NCBI GenBank assembly: GCA_025917655.1 | Contig: CP084611.1 | Location: 5,084,001-5,148,000, forward strand | Length of the DNA: 64,000 bases | Origin: Chlorella sorokiniana | Lineage: Eukaryota; Chlorophyta; Trebouxiophyceae; Chlorellales; Chlorellaceae | Direction of reading: 5' to 3' | Shown here: piece after piece, positions 32,425 to 44,600 of the stretch | Position numbering within the stretch: position 1 is the stretch's first letter | Layout of the letters: every line of letters starts with the position of its first letter | The notes under the pieces: generated by a model | Databases searched by the model: none | What the model saw: the letters and a program-made list of their open reading frames with translations, nothing else | Told to the model about the DNA's origin: nothing | Made by a program: the position numbers and the translations under genes

Positions 32425-32946
32425 GGTTGTGAAGACAGAGATGCGATAAGCTCCCGAGCACCACCAACGCAATGGGTGCCGTGAATTATATGTATACCGA
32501 TTGTGACTAGGAACATATGCGCTCAGACAATTTTGTTGCAGCTTTCATTAGCCGGCGCGCGAGCCCACGTGGCCGCCTCATAGAGATAGCGTAATTTTCT
32601 CTCTGGAGAGTCGTTTCGCTGTACGATCGTCCCCACTTAGTATTCGCAGCAGCCTGTACACCTCCTCATGGATCTTTACGAAAAGCTTTCAGCGGAACCC
32701 TGGTTAGCGTGACTCTGTGGGTTCTCTGGAGCTTTGCGGAGGTCACTGGGATTAATCCTACAGCCGTCAGCCATAGAGCCTCCCGTCTTTGCGATCCTCG
32801 ATCAGAACTTTGCCGCTGGCTCGCGGGCCCAGCTGCTGAAGGCCTTCAGCGCAGGCCCATAGAGGGAGCGCAGTGCTGGCTCTCCCCCTGAGCCAGCCGG
32901 AAGCGGCAGACACCCGGGTGGTGGCGGCAGCGCTGCAGGCGGCGCA
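32425..32946. other. Divergent promoter region
   Basis: About 520 bases lie between the glutaredoxin start (minus) and the deubiquitinase start (plus). No coding signal was seen. The stretch 32460-32720 is visibly richer in A and T than the rest of the window, as expected for a shared promoter. Confidence 0.45.
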
Positions 32947-35900
32947 ATGGGCGCCAGCGGCAGCAAGCCCGACAAGGCCGTGCAGGAGCTGCCCGACGAC
33001 GAGAACTACTTTGGCCTGGAAAACTTTGGCAACACCTGCTACTGCAACAGCGTGCTGCAAACGCTCTACTTCTGCCGACCCTTTAGGTGGGCTCCTGGGC
33101 CTGGGCGGTGCAATGCCCTCCGCACCCTGCGGCTCCCTGCTGCCGCCCCCAACCCAAGCGCCCCTGCTCCATTCCCTCTGGGGCACCGCGTGCTGCAGGG
33201 AGCAGGTGCTGCGTTATGGTGCTCGCGCGGTGGCGCAGGCGGCAGCTGCCCGGCAGCCGCCGCCGGAGAACATGCTGACGTGCCTTGCCGAGCTCTTCCA
33301 CCAGGCGCGCATCTTCAGATACAGTGTGTTGCCTTTCTCTAAGCTCTGCTGCTGCAGGATGCACTCGCCGCATCAGTCACTAACAGTAGCCATTCCACCC
33401 GCGGTGCTGCTTGCTGGGCTGGGATCAATGAACATGCAGCTTGGCCAGCCATGCAGCCTGCCCCCCGTTGCCCGAAGGGCAGGCCCAGGGCCATGCGCAT
33501 GCCGCCTGCCTCCTCCAATCCACCGCCCACCACCACCCGACACACATGCAGGTCAGCGCTCAGAAGAAGAAGTGCGGCTTTGTGTCGCCCCGCCGCTCGT
33601 TGGGCGTGTCAAGGCGGAGAACGCGCTCTTTTCTTCATTCATGCATCAGGTGGGAGGCTGGCGTGGTGGGGCGGGGCAGAGCTGGGGCGCAGCAGCAACT
33701 GCTTGAAAGCAGTGAAGCAAGAGGCTCACCGCTGTGGGGCAGAGGCAGCTGCGAGGCCTTCCAACTGCTACTGGGCTGTAGGCCACCAGCGGCCGCCACT
33801 CAGCGCGCGGCCAAGAGCGGCTGGCAGTCCAGCATGCCCGCTAGGGCGCGGCAGGACTTGACTTCAACCGGGTCCCCAAAGTTGTGTCCTGCTGGCCTAG
33901 AAAGTTTCTCACCCCCCTCCCCGTCCCCTTTCTTTCTCCGCAGGATGCCCACGAGTTCCTCAACTGGCTGCTGAACGACATCAGCGAGGTGCTGGAGAAG
34001 GAGGCTCGGGCGGCGGCGGCCGCCGCCGCCGCCGCGCGTCCCCGCGACGCCTCGCGCACCTCGTCCCGCTCCTCTTCCCGCGCCTCCTCCCCACCAAGGG
34101 CCGCAGCCCCACCAAGGCGTCCTCGATGGGCGCGTCGGGCGCTCCCCTCGCTGCAGCAGCTCAGCCAGGCGGCGGCCAAGGCGGCGGCGGCTCGCAACAA
34201 GCCGGTGCGGACCTGGGTGCACGACCTGTTCCAGGCAAGACGATGGGGCAGCGGTGTTGATGCTGCTGCCGCTGGAGTGTGCGTGCGGCGTGTCATTAAT
34301 GGCTGGCGACTCTCAGCCGAAGCCAGTCTATGCGCTGTGCTGCTGTCGGTGTGGTGTGTGGGGCAAGTTGTTGGGGCAGCTGTGGGGCAAGCGTCAACGC
34401 TGAGAGCGGTCTTCTTGGCGCACTCCTGTGCACCTGGTGCAGGGCAAGCTCGTGAACGAGACGCGCTGCCTGCAATGCGAAACGGGTGAGCGGCAGGGGG
34501 CGGTGGGCGGGTGCCTGCTGCCGCTGCCCATCACAGCCTGCCTGCCGACGCTCAAGCGGAGTGCCGCCGGCTGCTTGCTGGCTTGCATGGCCCCGCAGTT
34601 GCGCCCCGTGCTGCACTTGCTCGTCACCATGCAACACCCGCCAGTGCTGCTGCAGTGACGAGCCGAGAGGAGGACTTTACGACTTGTCGCTGGAGATTGA
34701 CCAGAACTGCTCCCTCACCAGCTGCCTGCGCAACTTCAGGCGAGGCCCGAGGCCTGGGTGTGGGTGTGGTTGTGTGCGTATGCGTGCTGAGGGAGTTGCA
34801 CCGGCGGAATTGTGGCAGCCTCTATTTAATTTAATACTGCAAGGGAGCGGTGCTGGAACGACGTGGTAGGTGTCCCGCCAGCTGATGGCCAGGGGTGTAG
34901 GGGCCAGATGCTCCTACGTGGGGGGGCGTGAGCGTGCGATGCGGCTGTCTGCTGCCCCATGATAGTACCGCCTGTACTGCGCTGCCCGTACCGCAGCTCA
35001 ACAGAGACGTTGGATGCGGAGGACAAGTTCTTCTGCGACAAGTGCGGCTGCCTGCAGGAGGCACAGGTGCGGGATGGAAGAGGGGTGGAAAGAATTGGGA
35101 AGGCATTGTTCCCAGCTGGCTGCTGGCACATTGCTGGTGATGCTGTGGATGCGGCCGCCAGCGGCGCCCAGCATGGCTGCTGGGTGCTGAGGAGTTTGGG
35201 GAAGTTTGGGGCTGTGTTCGAGATCGCCAGTGCCCCTGGGTTGAGCAGCCGGGTGCATGCACGCTGCAGATTGCGCAGATCTGAACCCCGCTGCGGCCCC
35301 GCCCCACTCCCAACCCTCTGTGCCGTCATGCAGAAGCGGATGCGCCTGGCCCAGCTGCCCCCGGTTCTCTGCCTGCACTTGAAGCGCTTCAAGTATGTGG
35401 AGAGCATGGGCAGGTGGGCGCTGCGGCCGCGGTAGCTGTGTGGGTTGCGCCACCCGCCACTTCGCTTGACGCTTGATGGCGGGCGCCGCTCGCCTTGCCG
35501 TGGCCAGCCTTGCTGCAGCTGGTTGTGTCCCTTGACGCGGCCGCAATACTCTCTCCTCTCCTCTTCGACTTTGTTGGCAGCGCGGTTGGGCAAGCTGCAT
35601 GTGTTTCCTTCCTCCCAACACTTTCGTCTCGTTTCTCGCCACCGTCCGCAGGATGAAGAAGCTGATGCACCGCGTCACCTTCCCCTGGGAGCTGAAGATG
35701 GTGAACACAACAGGCGACTGCCCGGATGCAGGTGCGGTCTCTCGACGCATGGAGATGCGTGGCTGTGCGAGTTTGACGGAACGGAAGTAGAGAACGGAGA
35801 GCATGGAGTGCAGTTGGTTCTACGTTGCCGGAGCTGGCAGGGGCGGGGAGGAGGGTCAAGACAAGGCACGGGGCCCGACTCTCAGAGCTTGTGGCGTGCT

Positions 35901-36910
35901 CAAGTAGTGATATGTTGCTAGCCTCGCACCTTAACCACCCTCCTCGCAGACTCTGCCTACGAGCTGTTTGGCGTTGTGGTACACATGGGCGCACACCCCA
36001 ACCACGGTGGGTGCTGCCGTCGCCCCCCACCCCCACCCCCCACCCACCCACCCACCCACCCCCCACACACACCCCACCCCACCCCCACACACAAAACAAC
36101 ACACACACACACACACCCTGGTGCCTTCACGCCCCACGCGCTCCTGCATGCCCTCCTGCGCCTTCCCAGGCCGCCCGTCGACACAGCCGCCCCCTCCCCC
36201 TTCGCCGCCCACCTCCTCCCCTGGAGCACGCATGCTCACAGCCCTCCCTGTGCGTCACATCCCGCAGGCCACTACGTTGCCCTGGTGCGCACCCCCTCCG
36301 GCCAATGGGTGTGTTTCGACGACGAGCAGGTCAACGCCATCACGGAGGCGCAGGTGGGCTGGGGCTGGGGTGTGGTGGGGTATGGCAGAGTGCAGCATGC
36401 CGCAGTGGTGTACGCTCGTTGCCTTGTGTTCATGGCCGGGGAGCCTCCCGCCACCCTCAAGGTTGCCGTGGGGAGCAGGGCTGCTGCGGCAGGCGCGCAC
36501 ATTGCCGTCCGCTGCCGCTGTGGGAGTTGCCGCGAGGCACGCGGCTTCCCTGCCCGATTGCTGCCGCTGCCGTTCCGAGGTGCAGGTGCAGAGCGTTTTT
36601 GGGCACACCCAGGACTGGCAGCCCATGCGGGAGGACCAACCGGGGCCGCATGCGGGTGAGCGGCGGCGCGGTTGCTTGGCACAATCGTGTGGCAGCCTGC
36701 AAGCACACGGATGTATGCCTCCCTGCCGGGCCAACTCGCCCGCCTGGCCCGGGTGTGGTGTAGGCTTGGGGAGTGACTGCGATTCTTTCTTCTCCACCTG
36801 CTGCTGCAGATCACGGCTACATCCTCATGTATCAGCGGGTGCAGCAGCGGGGGCAGATGGCGCGACAGGCGTCTCAGCAGCAGCAGCAGCGCCGCGAGCC
36901 GTTGGGCTAG
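32947..36910 (+). CDS. Ubiquitin carboxyl-terminal hydrolase, UBP3/4 (USP12/46) type
   Basis: Cysteine deubiquitinase. Thirteen exons: 32947-33086, 33199-33304, 33552-33649, 33944-34234, 34443-34485, 34656-34739, 34997-35066, 35334-35413, 35652-35731, 35950-36006, 36268-36353, 36586-36655 and 36810-36910. The Cys box is [20 protein letters not shown]. Then come [14 protein letters not shown], the zinc-binding pairs CLQC and [25 protein letters not shown], the His box [20 protein letters not shown] and the C-terminal [20 protein letters not shown] with a five-Gln run. An Ala-rich insert follows [20 protein letters not shown] at the N-terminus fits an N-myristoylation signal. Introns 2, 4 and 6 appear to use GC donors. 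The sum is 1306 bases. Two apparent base losses (runs 33588-33591 and 34676-34678) would give 1308, or 435 residues, slightly longer than plant UBP3/4 (about 370). Confidence 0.95.
36015..36116. repeat. C/A-rich simple sequence in a deubiquitinase intron
   Basis: Runs of CCCA followed by CA repeats occupy much of the intron between 36006 and 36268. Confidence 0.8.
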
Positions 36911-37289
36911 TGCTTGCGGGCTGCTGCCAAGGCAGCCCTTGCCAGGGCGCTGCTGCGCTTCCAATTTTGTATCGATCACTTGACTGAACGCATGGTGCAT
37001 GTGTGATACCACCACAAGTGAGCAGACAGGGGGCGAGGGCTGCAAAGCAGTCTGTAGGAAGCGGTACCCAAGACGCGGGCGGCGCTGCCACATCCTCGCC
37101 GCCATCCATCGCTTGCCCCACGGACATGTTTCCATCGACCCAATTCTCAGTTCATCTGCAATCAGCATTATCCTTTGGGTTCACTTTCATCGCGAGTAGC
37201 CTTCGAGTCTGCGTGTTTGGGAACGCGAGTGAGTTTCAGCTGCGCTTTGCATATTTCCCTAGACAACTGCCTCGGGAACGACCTACAAC
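36911..37289. other. Intergenic region
   Basis: The gap lies between the deubiquitinase stop and the ABA4-like start, both on the plus strand. No coding signal was supported. It should hold the 3' UTR of the first gene and the promoter of the second. Confidence 0.35.
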
Positions 37290-38253
37290 CATGCAAGGTA
37301 CGATGACAGCGCGTGCAGCCCCTCCCGCTGTTGGGTATCGGCGGAGTGAATCCTGCGGAAGCGCCCGCCTGGCGCCCCCGGGAGCTGGCCCAAGGCAGCT
37401 TTACCGTGCCGCAAGCCTCAGCAGCCACGGCATTCCCGGCGACGTCAGCTGCCAGGGGCAGCGGCGCTGCTGTCGCCGTCGGCCGCCTTTGACGTGGCCA
37501 CGGTGCTGGTGATGCCGTTTTACTTGGCGATGATTGCGGCCCCAAGAAGCAATTCACACAGCAGCTGCTGGGATCCGGCCCAGTTTTAGCGGCAGGCGCA
37601 GCGCTGTACGGCGTTCTTCTGGCAGCTTGGAACCCGCTGCCGCAGCTCGCTGCAGTGGTGCGGCGGCGGCGTCGGTGGGAGCGGCGGCCGCTGCGGCGGC
37701 GGCGCCGATGCGCTGCGGGCCTCGCTGCCCAGCATGCCGGCCTTTGCAGCCCTGTTCACCGCTTCCGAGGTCACCGTCGTGGCCTGGGTGCACCTCTTGC
37801 TGCTGGACCTGCTGCAAGCACGGTCAGTCCTCAACTGTGCACACAAACCTGGGGCAGAGCTGCTGCAGTGGGGCGCTGCACATCACACGGAGTGCGGCAG
37901 CATGGCTCTCATTGCAGAGGAAGTTGTGCCTGTAACTGCTGAACGCATGAACCGCTCGAGCCTGTCCTGCCCGTGCAGGTGGGTTTACAACGATGGTCTT
38001 CGCAACAGCATCCCTACGGGGCACTCAGGTGGGTCTGCCGTTGCTGCCGTGTGAACGTGATGGATGCTGAATGCGGCGCCCCAGCGCAAATCACTTTAAA
38101 AAGCAACCATACAACCACTCCTTACCCGCTGCAGCGGTGCTGTGCTTCATGGTGGGACCGCTGGGCCTGCTGTGCCACCTGGCCACCAAAGCGGCGGTGC
38201 TGGCGTGGCGGGGGCGGGGGCGGAAGGAGGAGTACGTCGTGTACCGCTTTTGA
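37290..38253 (+). CDS. ABA4: ABA4-like membrane protein (DUF4281), probable neoxanthin synthesis factor
   Basis: Plastid membrane protein related to Arabidopsis ABA DEFICIENT 4, which is needed to make neoxanthin from violaxanthin. The N-terminus from MQGTMTARAAPPAVGYRRSE has a transit-peptide composition. The DUF4281 core includes SAAFDVATVLVMPFYLAMIA, FTQQLLGSGPVLAAGAALYG, FTASEVTVVAWVHLLLLDLL, the signature WVYNDGLRNSIPTGHS, VLCFMVGPLGLLCHLATKAA and the end RKEEYVVYRF. Four hydrophobic spans match the family. Introns: 37820-37978 and 38028-38135, phases consistent. Apparent one-base losses lie at the GGGG run 37455-37458 and the CCCC run 37540-37543. A Gly/Ala-rich linker around 37650-37720 is open in all frames and could hide a third. 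A second ATG at 37302 is an alternative start. Confidence 0.88.
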
Positions 38254-38696
38254 ATGCTGTCTCCCTGCTGGAATGTTCCAAACTTTCACCCGGAAGCTTC
38301 TCTGCAGCCCACACATTCTTGAGCTTGACAGGGGAGCAGAGAATGTTCAACTGATGAGAAGCCTTCAAGTGCCCCTCTCAAAACTACAGCAGTTTCAGCG
38401 GCTCTGCATGCACCCTCCCTCCCATCTTCTTGCAACTCTCGATTCTTACTGCTGCTGCTAGGCATGCTTTCACTGTCAAGTCACAAACTTCATTGGAGGC
38501 ACTGGAAGTGTTACATTTTGTGATGCTAGGCCGCGATGCAAGCTGGACAGGGAAGAGGGAGCGGAGCAGTGGGGAGAGGGAGCAGCATAAGCAGAGCAGC
38601 AAGCAAAGGAGAGGCAAGCGTGGGGGCAGCAGGCAGCAAGAGGGAGGGGGTGCGGGTGGGGGCGAGTTTGCCGTCTTCACCTCCCCTCAAGCCAAG
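38254..38696. other. Convergent intergenic region
   Basis: 3' flanks of the ABA4-like gene (plus) and cullin-1 (minus). The stretch from 38540 to 38665 is purine-rich (AG-rich) on the plus strand. No coding exon was supported. Confidence 0.4.
38511..38515 (-). promoter_or_regulatory. Candidate poly(A) signal TGTAA of cullin-1
   Basis: TTACA on the plus strand reads TGTAA on the minus strand, about 180 bases past the cullin stop. Confidence 0.4.
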
Positions 38697-41600
38697 TACT
38701 GCACAAGGGGCACAGCAGCGCAAGTAAACCTCACCATCAAGCGTGCAAGACGCAGGCATCGTGGCAGCCACAGCTAACGGCAACACTGCCAACAGCACTG
38801 CCCGAGGCCGGCTACACCACAATGCAAACCACGTGCAGTGCGGCGGCCAGGCCTCACCTTGTACAGCTGCTGGTCGCTGCTGTCCCGCTCCAAGTAGTCG
38901 CGCTGCAGGCGGTACGGGGCAGTACAAGCAGATCAAACCACAACGCAACAAACGCAGCCCGCTGGGTGCTCATGCAAGACGCCTTGTGGGCTGAAACCAG
39001 GTAGCCATGCCAATGGAGGCACAGCAGGCACCGCTCTTCCTTCAAAACAAGAAGATGCAAACACGTGGGGAAGAAGCTGGGGAGAAAATACACGAAAAGG
39101 CGGTCGTGTCCAGCAGGCGGCGGTCTCACGTCGATGAGCGAGTCGATGGCCTTCTTGATGACCTTGACGTCTGGCACAAACATGCGCTGCAGCTGCTGCA
39201 CCACCTCCACCAGCAGCTGCTGGTGCTTCAGCGCCTTGCGCGACCTGCACGCCAGGGGGCGAAGCAGGCGAGTTCAGGCAGGAGGCATGAATCTGAAAGA
39301 TCCGTTGACGCCAGACAGGAGGTGTGCGATTGGAGGTTTGGAGAGGGGGACAAGGAAACATCTGTTGACATCAGACAGGAGGTGTGCGGATGAGGGGTGC
39401 AGAGAATGGGGTGGAGCTCGGGGGTCGCGAAAGAAGGAGCAATATGGATGGTCACTAGGCGGCATTGGGGCTGCTCAAGCACCACGGCGGCATGTCATGC
39501 CACTGGCGGCGGCACCAGGCGCAGCAGCAGCTCAGGAGAGAGGGGCAGCCGCTCTCACTTCATGATTCGCACGATGGCCGCCTCTATTGCGTGCTTGCGG
39601 TCCTGCATGCGGGGCACCGCGATAACACTCACTCGACACACGCGGCGCGCCGTGATGTAAGCAACGTTTGCCAGACAGTTGGAAAGAAGGAAGGGGCAGA
39701 GCAACATACGAAGCCGCGGCCCACCTTGTCCACATCCTCCTGCACCTTCTTGCGGTCGTCCACCGGCGGCAGCGGCACCTGCGCGGGAAAATGCGACGGC
39801 GATGGCGGGCATGTGGGCGCGAATGCAGGGGCTGGGCTGTGGGCTCAAGGCATGCAGCCCACATTCAACATCGCCTTGTCGCAGAACAGCGCCTTGTTGC
39901 AGAAGGGTTATAGCAGCGTGCGGGGCAGCAGAGAACAGAGGAAAGGGAGGGAAATCAAGAGAGACATGAGCGCACCCGGATGCGGCGCATGCGGTCCGTG
40001 AACTTGGTGTTCACGCGGAAGGTGTCGCTGTGGCCGATGCCCTTGCCGCCGCCCTCCTGCGGCGTGCACAGCCGGCAGCCGGGCGCAACTCAGGGCCACG
40101 CATGGATGCGCCGCAAACAGAGAACCACCTCCAGCTGCCCATCAGCTTGTGAAGCATCCATCGATAACCTGCCCTTGTTCTAGGGTTGCCCTAAATTTAA
40201 ATCAAACTGCAAGCTCACGCCGGATTGCCGGCCATGCAATCCCCCCTCAACCCCCCCACACACATCCCGCGCGGTCAAACCCACCCACCCACCCACACGC
40301 CCACCTTGACCAGCAGCTTGTACTTTGAGAGGGTGAGGGAGGCGAGGCAGCGGGTGAGGTCCTCATCCGGCAGCTTGGTCAGCTCCCGCAGCTCGCCGTA
40401 GGACACCGCCTCGCCTGGACAGCGGTGTGCCAGGGAGACGGCCGGGGGTGTGAGTGGCTGCTCAGGGGCACCGTGTGCTCGAGCGGGGCACGGTTTGTGG
40501 CTTGTGGAAGCTGTTGCGTTGCCATTGGGCGGGCACGGCGGACAGAAAGTACCGCAGGCACTGTGTTGCAGGCGTCGGCTGTCCAACAACCCCAAACTCC
40601 CCGGCCCCCGCTGCCCCCGCCCCCAAGCAGGCAAGGCCCCGCTCACTGTCGTTGAAGGGCAGCAGCACGGCGGCCTGCAGCGGCATCAGGATCAGCTCGT
40701 AGCTCTTGTCGTACGAGGCCTTGACGTGCACGGTGCCGTTGGTGAACTGCATTATGGGGGTGGGGGAAGGGGTGGGCGGTGGTGGTGTCTGAGGCGTGGG
40801 GTCGGAGGAAAAACCAGCGTCGAGCATGCGCACGGCAATCCACCGAGAAAGACGCCATGCCGCATTCAGGCAGGAGGGTGGCATTCGAGGGAGCCGCAAG
40901 CGGCCGGAAGGGCGGCAGCAGGCGCCCTTCCCTGGGCGCCAGCGCACCTGCCAGGACAGGCGCCGCGTCTTGCTGGTGGTCTCGTCAAAGTACTGCGTGT
41001 ACTGCTCCACCCCCTGCATCATCACGTCCGGCAGCCCCACCTCCAGTTGCTGCAGCAGGAGGGGGAGGGTAGGTGGGGGTTGGGGGTGCATGCATGTGGG
41101 GAGGGAGAAAGGCCCATGGGCGAGGGTGACTTTTGATGGCGAGCCGCCAGGATTGTTGTGCAGGTTCAAGTGGACGGGTCAGCATGCACTGAAGAGCTGC
41201 CAGCGTGCGTGGTCACCGCTCGCTCGCCCACCGAGCCCGCCCTTTTGCCCCGCCGCCAATGTTGTTCAGCCGCCTCACCTTGTAGGTAGGCCAGAAGCCG
41301 GTGGTGAGCACTGTCACATTCATCTCCATGCCGCCGGTGAAGCCCTTGCGCTCCCGCCACTCTACGGTTAGATGCGTGTGTGGGGTGGGGTGTGTGGGGT
41401 GTGGTGTGTGTGTGTGGGAGCAGGGGTGTTGAACACATGACAGCAGGTGGCGCATGGGCGCACACAGCAGTTGCGCTACCAGCGCAGCGGGGCGGCAGGC
41501 ACGGCCCGCTTGGCCAGCCGGCCAGCACGGGCAGGAGAGCCAGCCCACCCTCAAACTGCTTCTCTCGCTCCTTGGCCAGCTGCAGGTCGTTCACCATGCC

Positions 41601-44600
41601 CTCCATCTGTGGGTGGGGTGGGTGGTGGGCGACAACAAAGCACGGGTGGGTGGGTGGTGTAGACGACAGCAAAACACAGGGGAACCGTCAGCTGACAGAG
41701 AAACGGGTATGGAAGCGCATACACTTAGCCTGATGGTGAGAACTGTTGGGAGAGGCTGCAGGCGGCTGAGCAAAGCGCCACTGCAAACACTCCCGGCCAT
41801 AACCCGCACCTTGCTGGTGAACTGCGCGCCGCATTGCTGCTTGAGCCGCGTGAGCACGCCCTTCTCGTGATCCTCGCTTGCTGCAGGGTGTGTGGGGGGC
41901 AGGGGGCGAATCAGTGGACAAAGTTGCGTCAAGATTGAAGCTGGTTTCTTCAATGACATTGGCCTGGCACAGAGGCCAGGCAGCGGCGAAGCAGGGCCGA
42001 GGCATCGGTGACGTCATGGCCTCACCGCTTGTGGAGTGTAGCAAGCGGCGGGCCAGCTTCTTGCGGTAGAACTCGCTGAACAGGTCCTTGTCTGCGGGAC
42101 AGGAGGGTCGGAGGACAATCATAAGTGTTTATGTTTTAAGTTCCTGGTGCCCAGACATGCCCGGGATCAGGATATCAGGCCGGGTCTGCTCCCCCACACA
42201 GGCTGGTCACAAGCTCTCCCTCCCAAGGGGTTGGGCGCTGCGTTCTAGGTGCACATGTGCCGCCGGCCAGCTTCGCATGTGCCGCCGGCGGCTTCCTGGC
42301 CAGCTTTGCTCACCCGAGATGTAGGCCAGCATGCGCACCACCTTGTCCAGGACAGCTTCCAGGTCCTCATCACCCAGCTTCTCAGAGCCTCCCTGCGGTA
42401 CGGTATGCGGGGGCAACATGGTAGGGCACACTCACAGCCCCAGCCGCTCATAGGCCAAACGTGGTGCGATGTGGCTGGACGTAGAAAATAAAACGGGCAA
42501 CCAATAAAGGCTCGCACGATACGGCACAGAGGGCTGAAGAGCCCAGCGGCTGGCATGGGACAAGCTTGGCAATGGGACTGGCAGCCACCCGGCGCCGCCG
42601 CACACCACACCGAGCAGCAGCGCCAGCAGCAGGCAGCCGCACCTTCTTCAGCAGGTTGTCGCAGAAGGAGGCCATCAGCTCAGCCACGCTGGCGTTGGCC
42701 ACCTGGCAGCGGGATCGAGCGAGGCAGAGGCATCAGGCGGAAAGCAAGGAAGAAACACGGGGGCGAAGCTCTGGACGCGGAACGGACGGGGCGGTTGGCA
42801 GGCACCAGGGATCTCGCGCCCTGGCTGGTCTCGGCAGCGGCACGCAGCAGCGCTCCCTCCGCCTCCCTCCGCCAGCAGCAGCGCGCCCACCTGCTTGTTG
42901 CAGAAGGACTCGAAGGCCTCCTTCAGGGCCTTGTGGAACAGCGAGGAGTTGCCAAAGGAGTCCTGCGGTGACGCGGGCAGGGCAGCAGGTCAGCGCGCAG
43001 GTCCCCACCAAAGCACAGCGCCGCAGCAGCTTTTCCACAGCTAGAACCATGCCGAGTCTTGTACACACCCTAGCCCTGTGCCAACATAATGTGCGGGGCG
43101 GTGACCCCATGCACCATACTGTGCGGGCGGTGCCCCCATGTACCGCCCCAGTCTCACTACCGTCCCCCTGTACCGCCCCCGAACTGCACCTGCACGTACT
43201 CCATGTACTTGTCGTGCAGCGTGATGGAGCCGCGGATGAAAGCGTTCTCCGGCGAGCTGCTGCCCGCCTCCTTGGCCGCCTTGCCTGCAGGAGGTCCAGC
43301 GTGCAGTGACGAAAACGAATTGAAAGATGCAGAAATGAGCGAGGGAAAACGATGTGAAAAAGGAGATTCACATTTCAAGGAAATGTGGTGCTGGCAGACG
43401 GCCAGCCAAGGCGAGCAGCTGGGCAGGGATGAGCATCGCTGCCAGCGTCACCACCCACCTGCTTCCTTCTCCTTTTCCTTCTTTGTCTCAGCCGCCTCGG
43501 TGGCTTCCCGCACCAGCTTCATGCCTGCGCAGGGGGTGGGGATGGTGTGTGGTGAATTGGGGTGGGGGAGGGAGAGGATGGAAGCAATTCGCAGGCGGGC
43601 AAGCGAGTGACGGTGGAAGCGAGCCTGGGCCTATCGAAGAGTGGAACTGGCTGGTGCATTAAACACCATTATCCAACACAATGCCTCACCCTCCTCCTCC
43701 ACATGCTTGCGGAAGATCTCCGCCATGGGTTCCAGCCCCTTGGGCAGACGGTTGAACATGCGGTACATTCGTGCCAGGTCAGCCTTCTGCGGTACGGACG
43801 GTGGTGCGCACACACGATTACGGCACAAGAGTCAGCAGACAGTGCAGATAGGAAGTCTGGGTTGCAGCAGAGATGCGCGAGGCTGTTGAGCAGACGGCAA
43901 AGCAGGGCATAACAAGCGCAGCAGCAGCCAAAAATCACGCCAAGATTCCTGTCCACGGGTTACCTTGTCGTCTCGTAGCAGCGCCGCGCAGCCGCTGTGC
44001 TCCTTCTCCAGAAGCTGCTGCTGGTGCACTTTGAGAAGCTCGTTCTCCGCCTGCAAGCGGGGAGACAGGAGAGTCAAAAGACGCAGAAGAAAAGGCTGGT
44101 AAAGGCAGCAACATTATCGGCGGCAATGTCCAGCCAAGGGGCAGCAAGCCCTGCTCCTGCCAAGCCAACAGAGGCGCAGTGCAGGGCCTGCAGGTTTGAG
44201 TGCGGTTCCACATGCAACCGAAACAAAAGGAGAGTGATACAAACAACAGGATGCCGCCGCCCGCACCTCTTTGAGCAGCTTGGGCTTGGTGGAGACGTGC
44301 AGGTACGAGTTGACCCGCTCCTGCAGTAGAGAACAGTGCACACTCAGAACACACAGAAAGCTGCAGTACTGAAACAATGGGCACACCCCTCGCAAGGCCC
44401 AGTTGGCCGAGGTCCAAACAGGCGGCCCATGCTGGCAACCCAGAACAGAGGAACAGAGCCAAGGCTGGGCAGCGCTGACCAATAAGCATTTGATTATTGG
44501 CAGCGGGGGCCTGCTCGGCCCTTCCCCATCAAATAACACACACACCCACGCACCTCCTCCTTCAACAAGCACTCCTCTGCCTTGGCCAGGTAGTCAGGGG

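Noticed and set aside
35968-36987. A 339-codon Pro/Thr-rich plus-strand frame
   Set aside because: It reads through the C/A-rich intron of the deubiquitinase; the true exons are in other frames.
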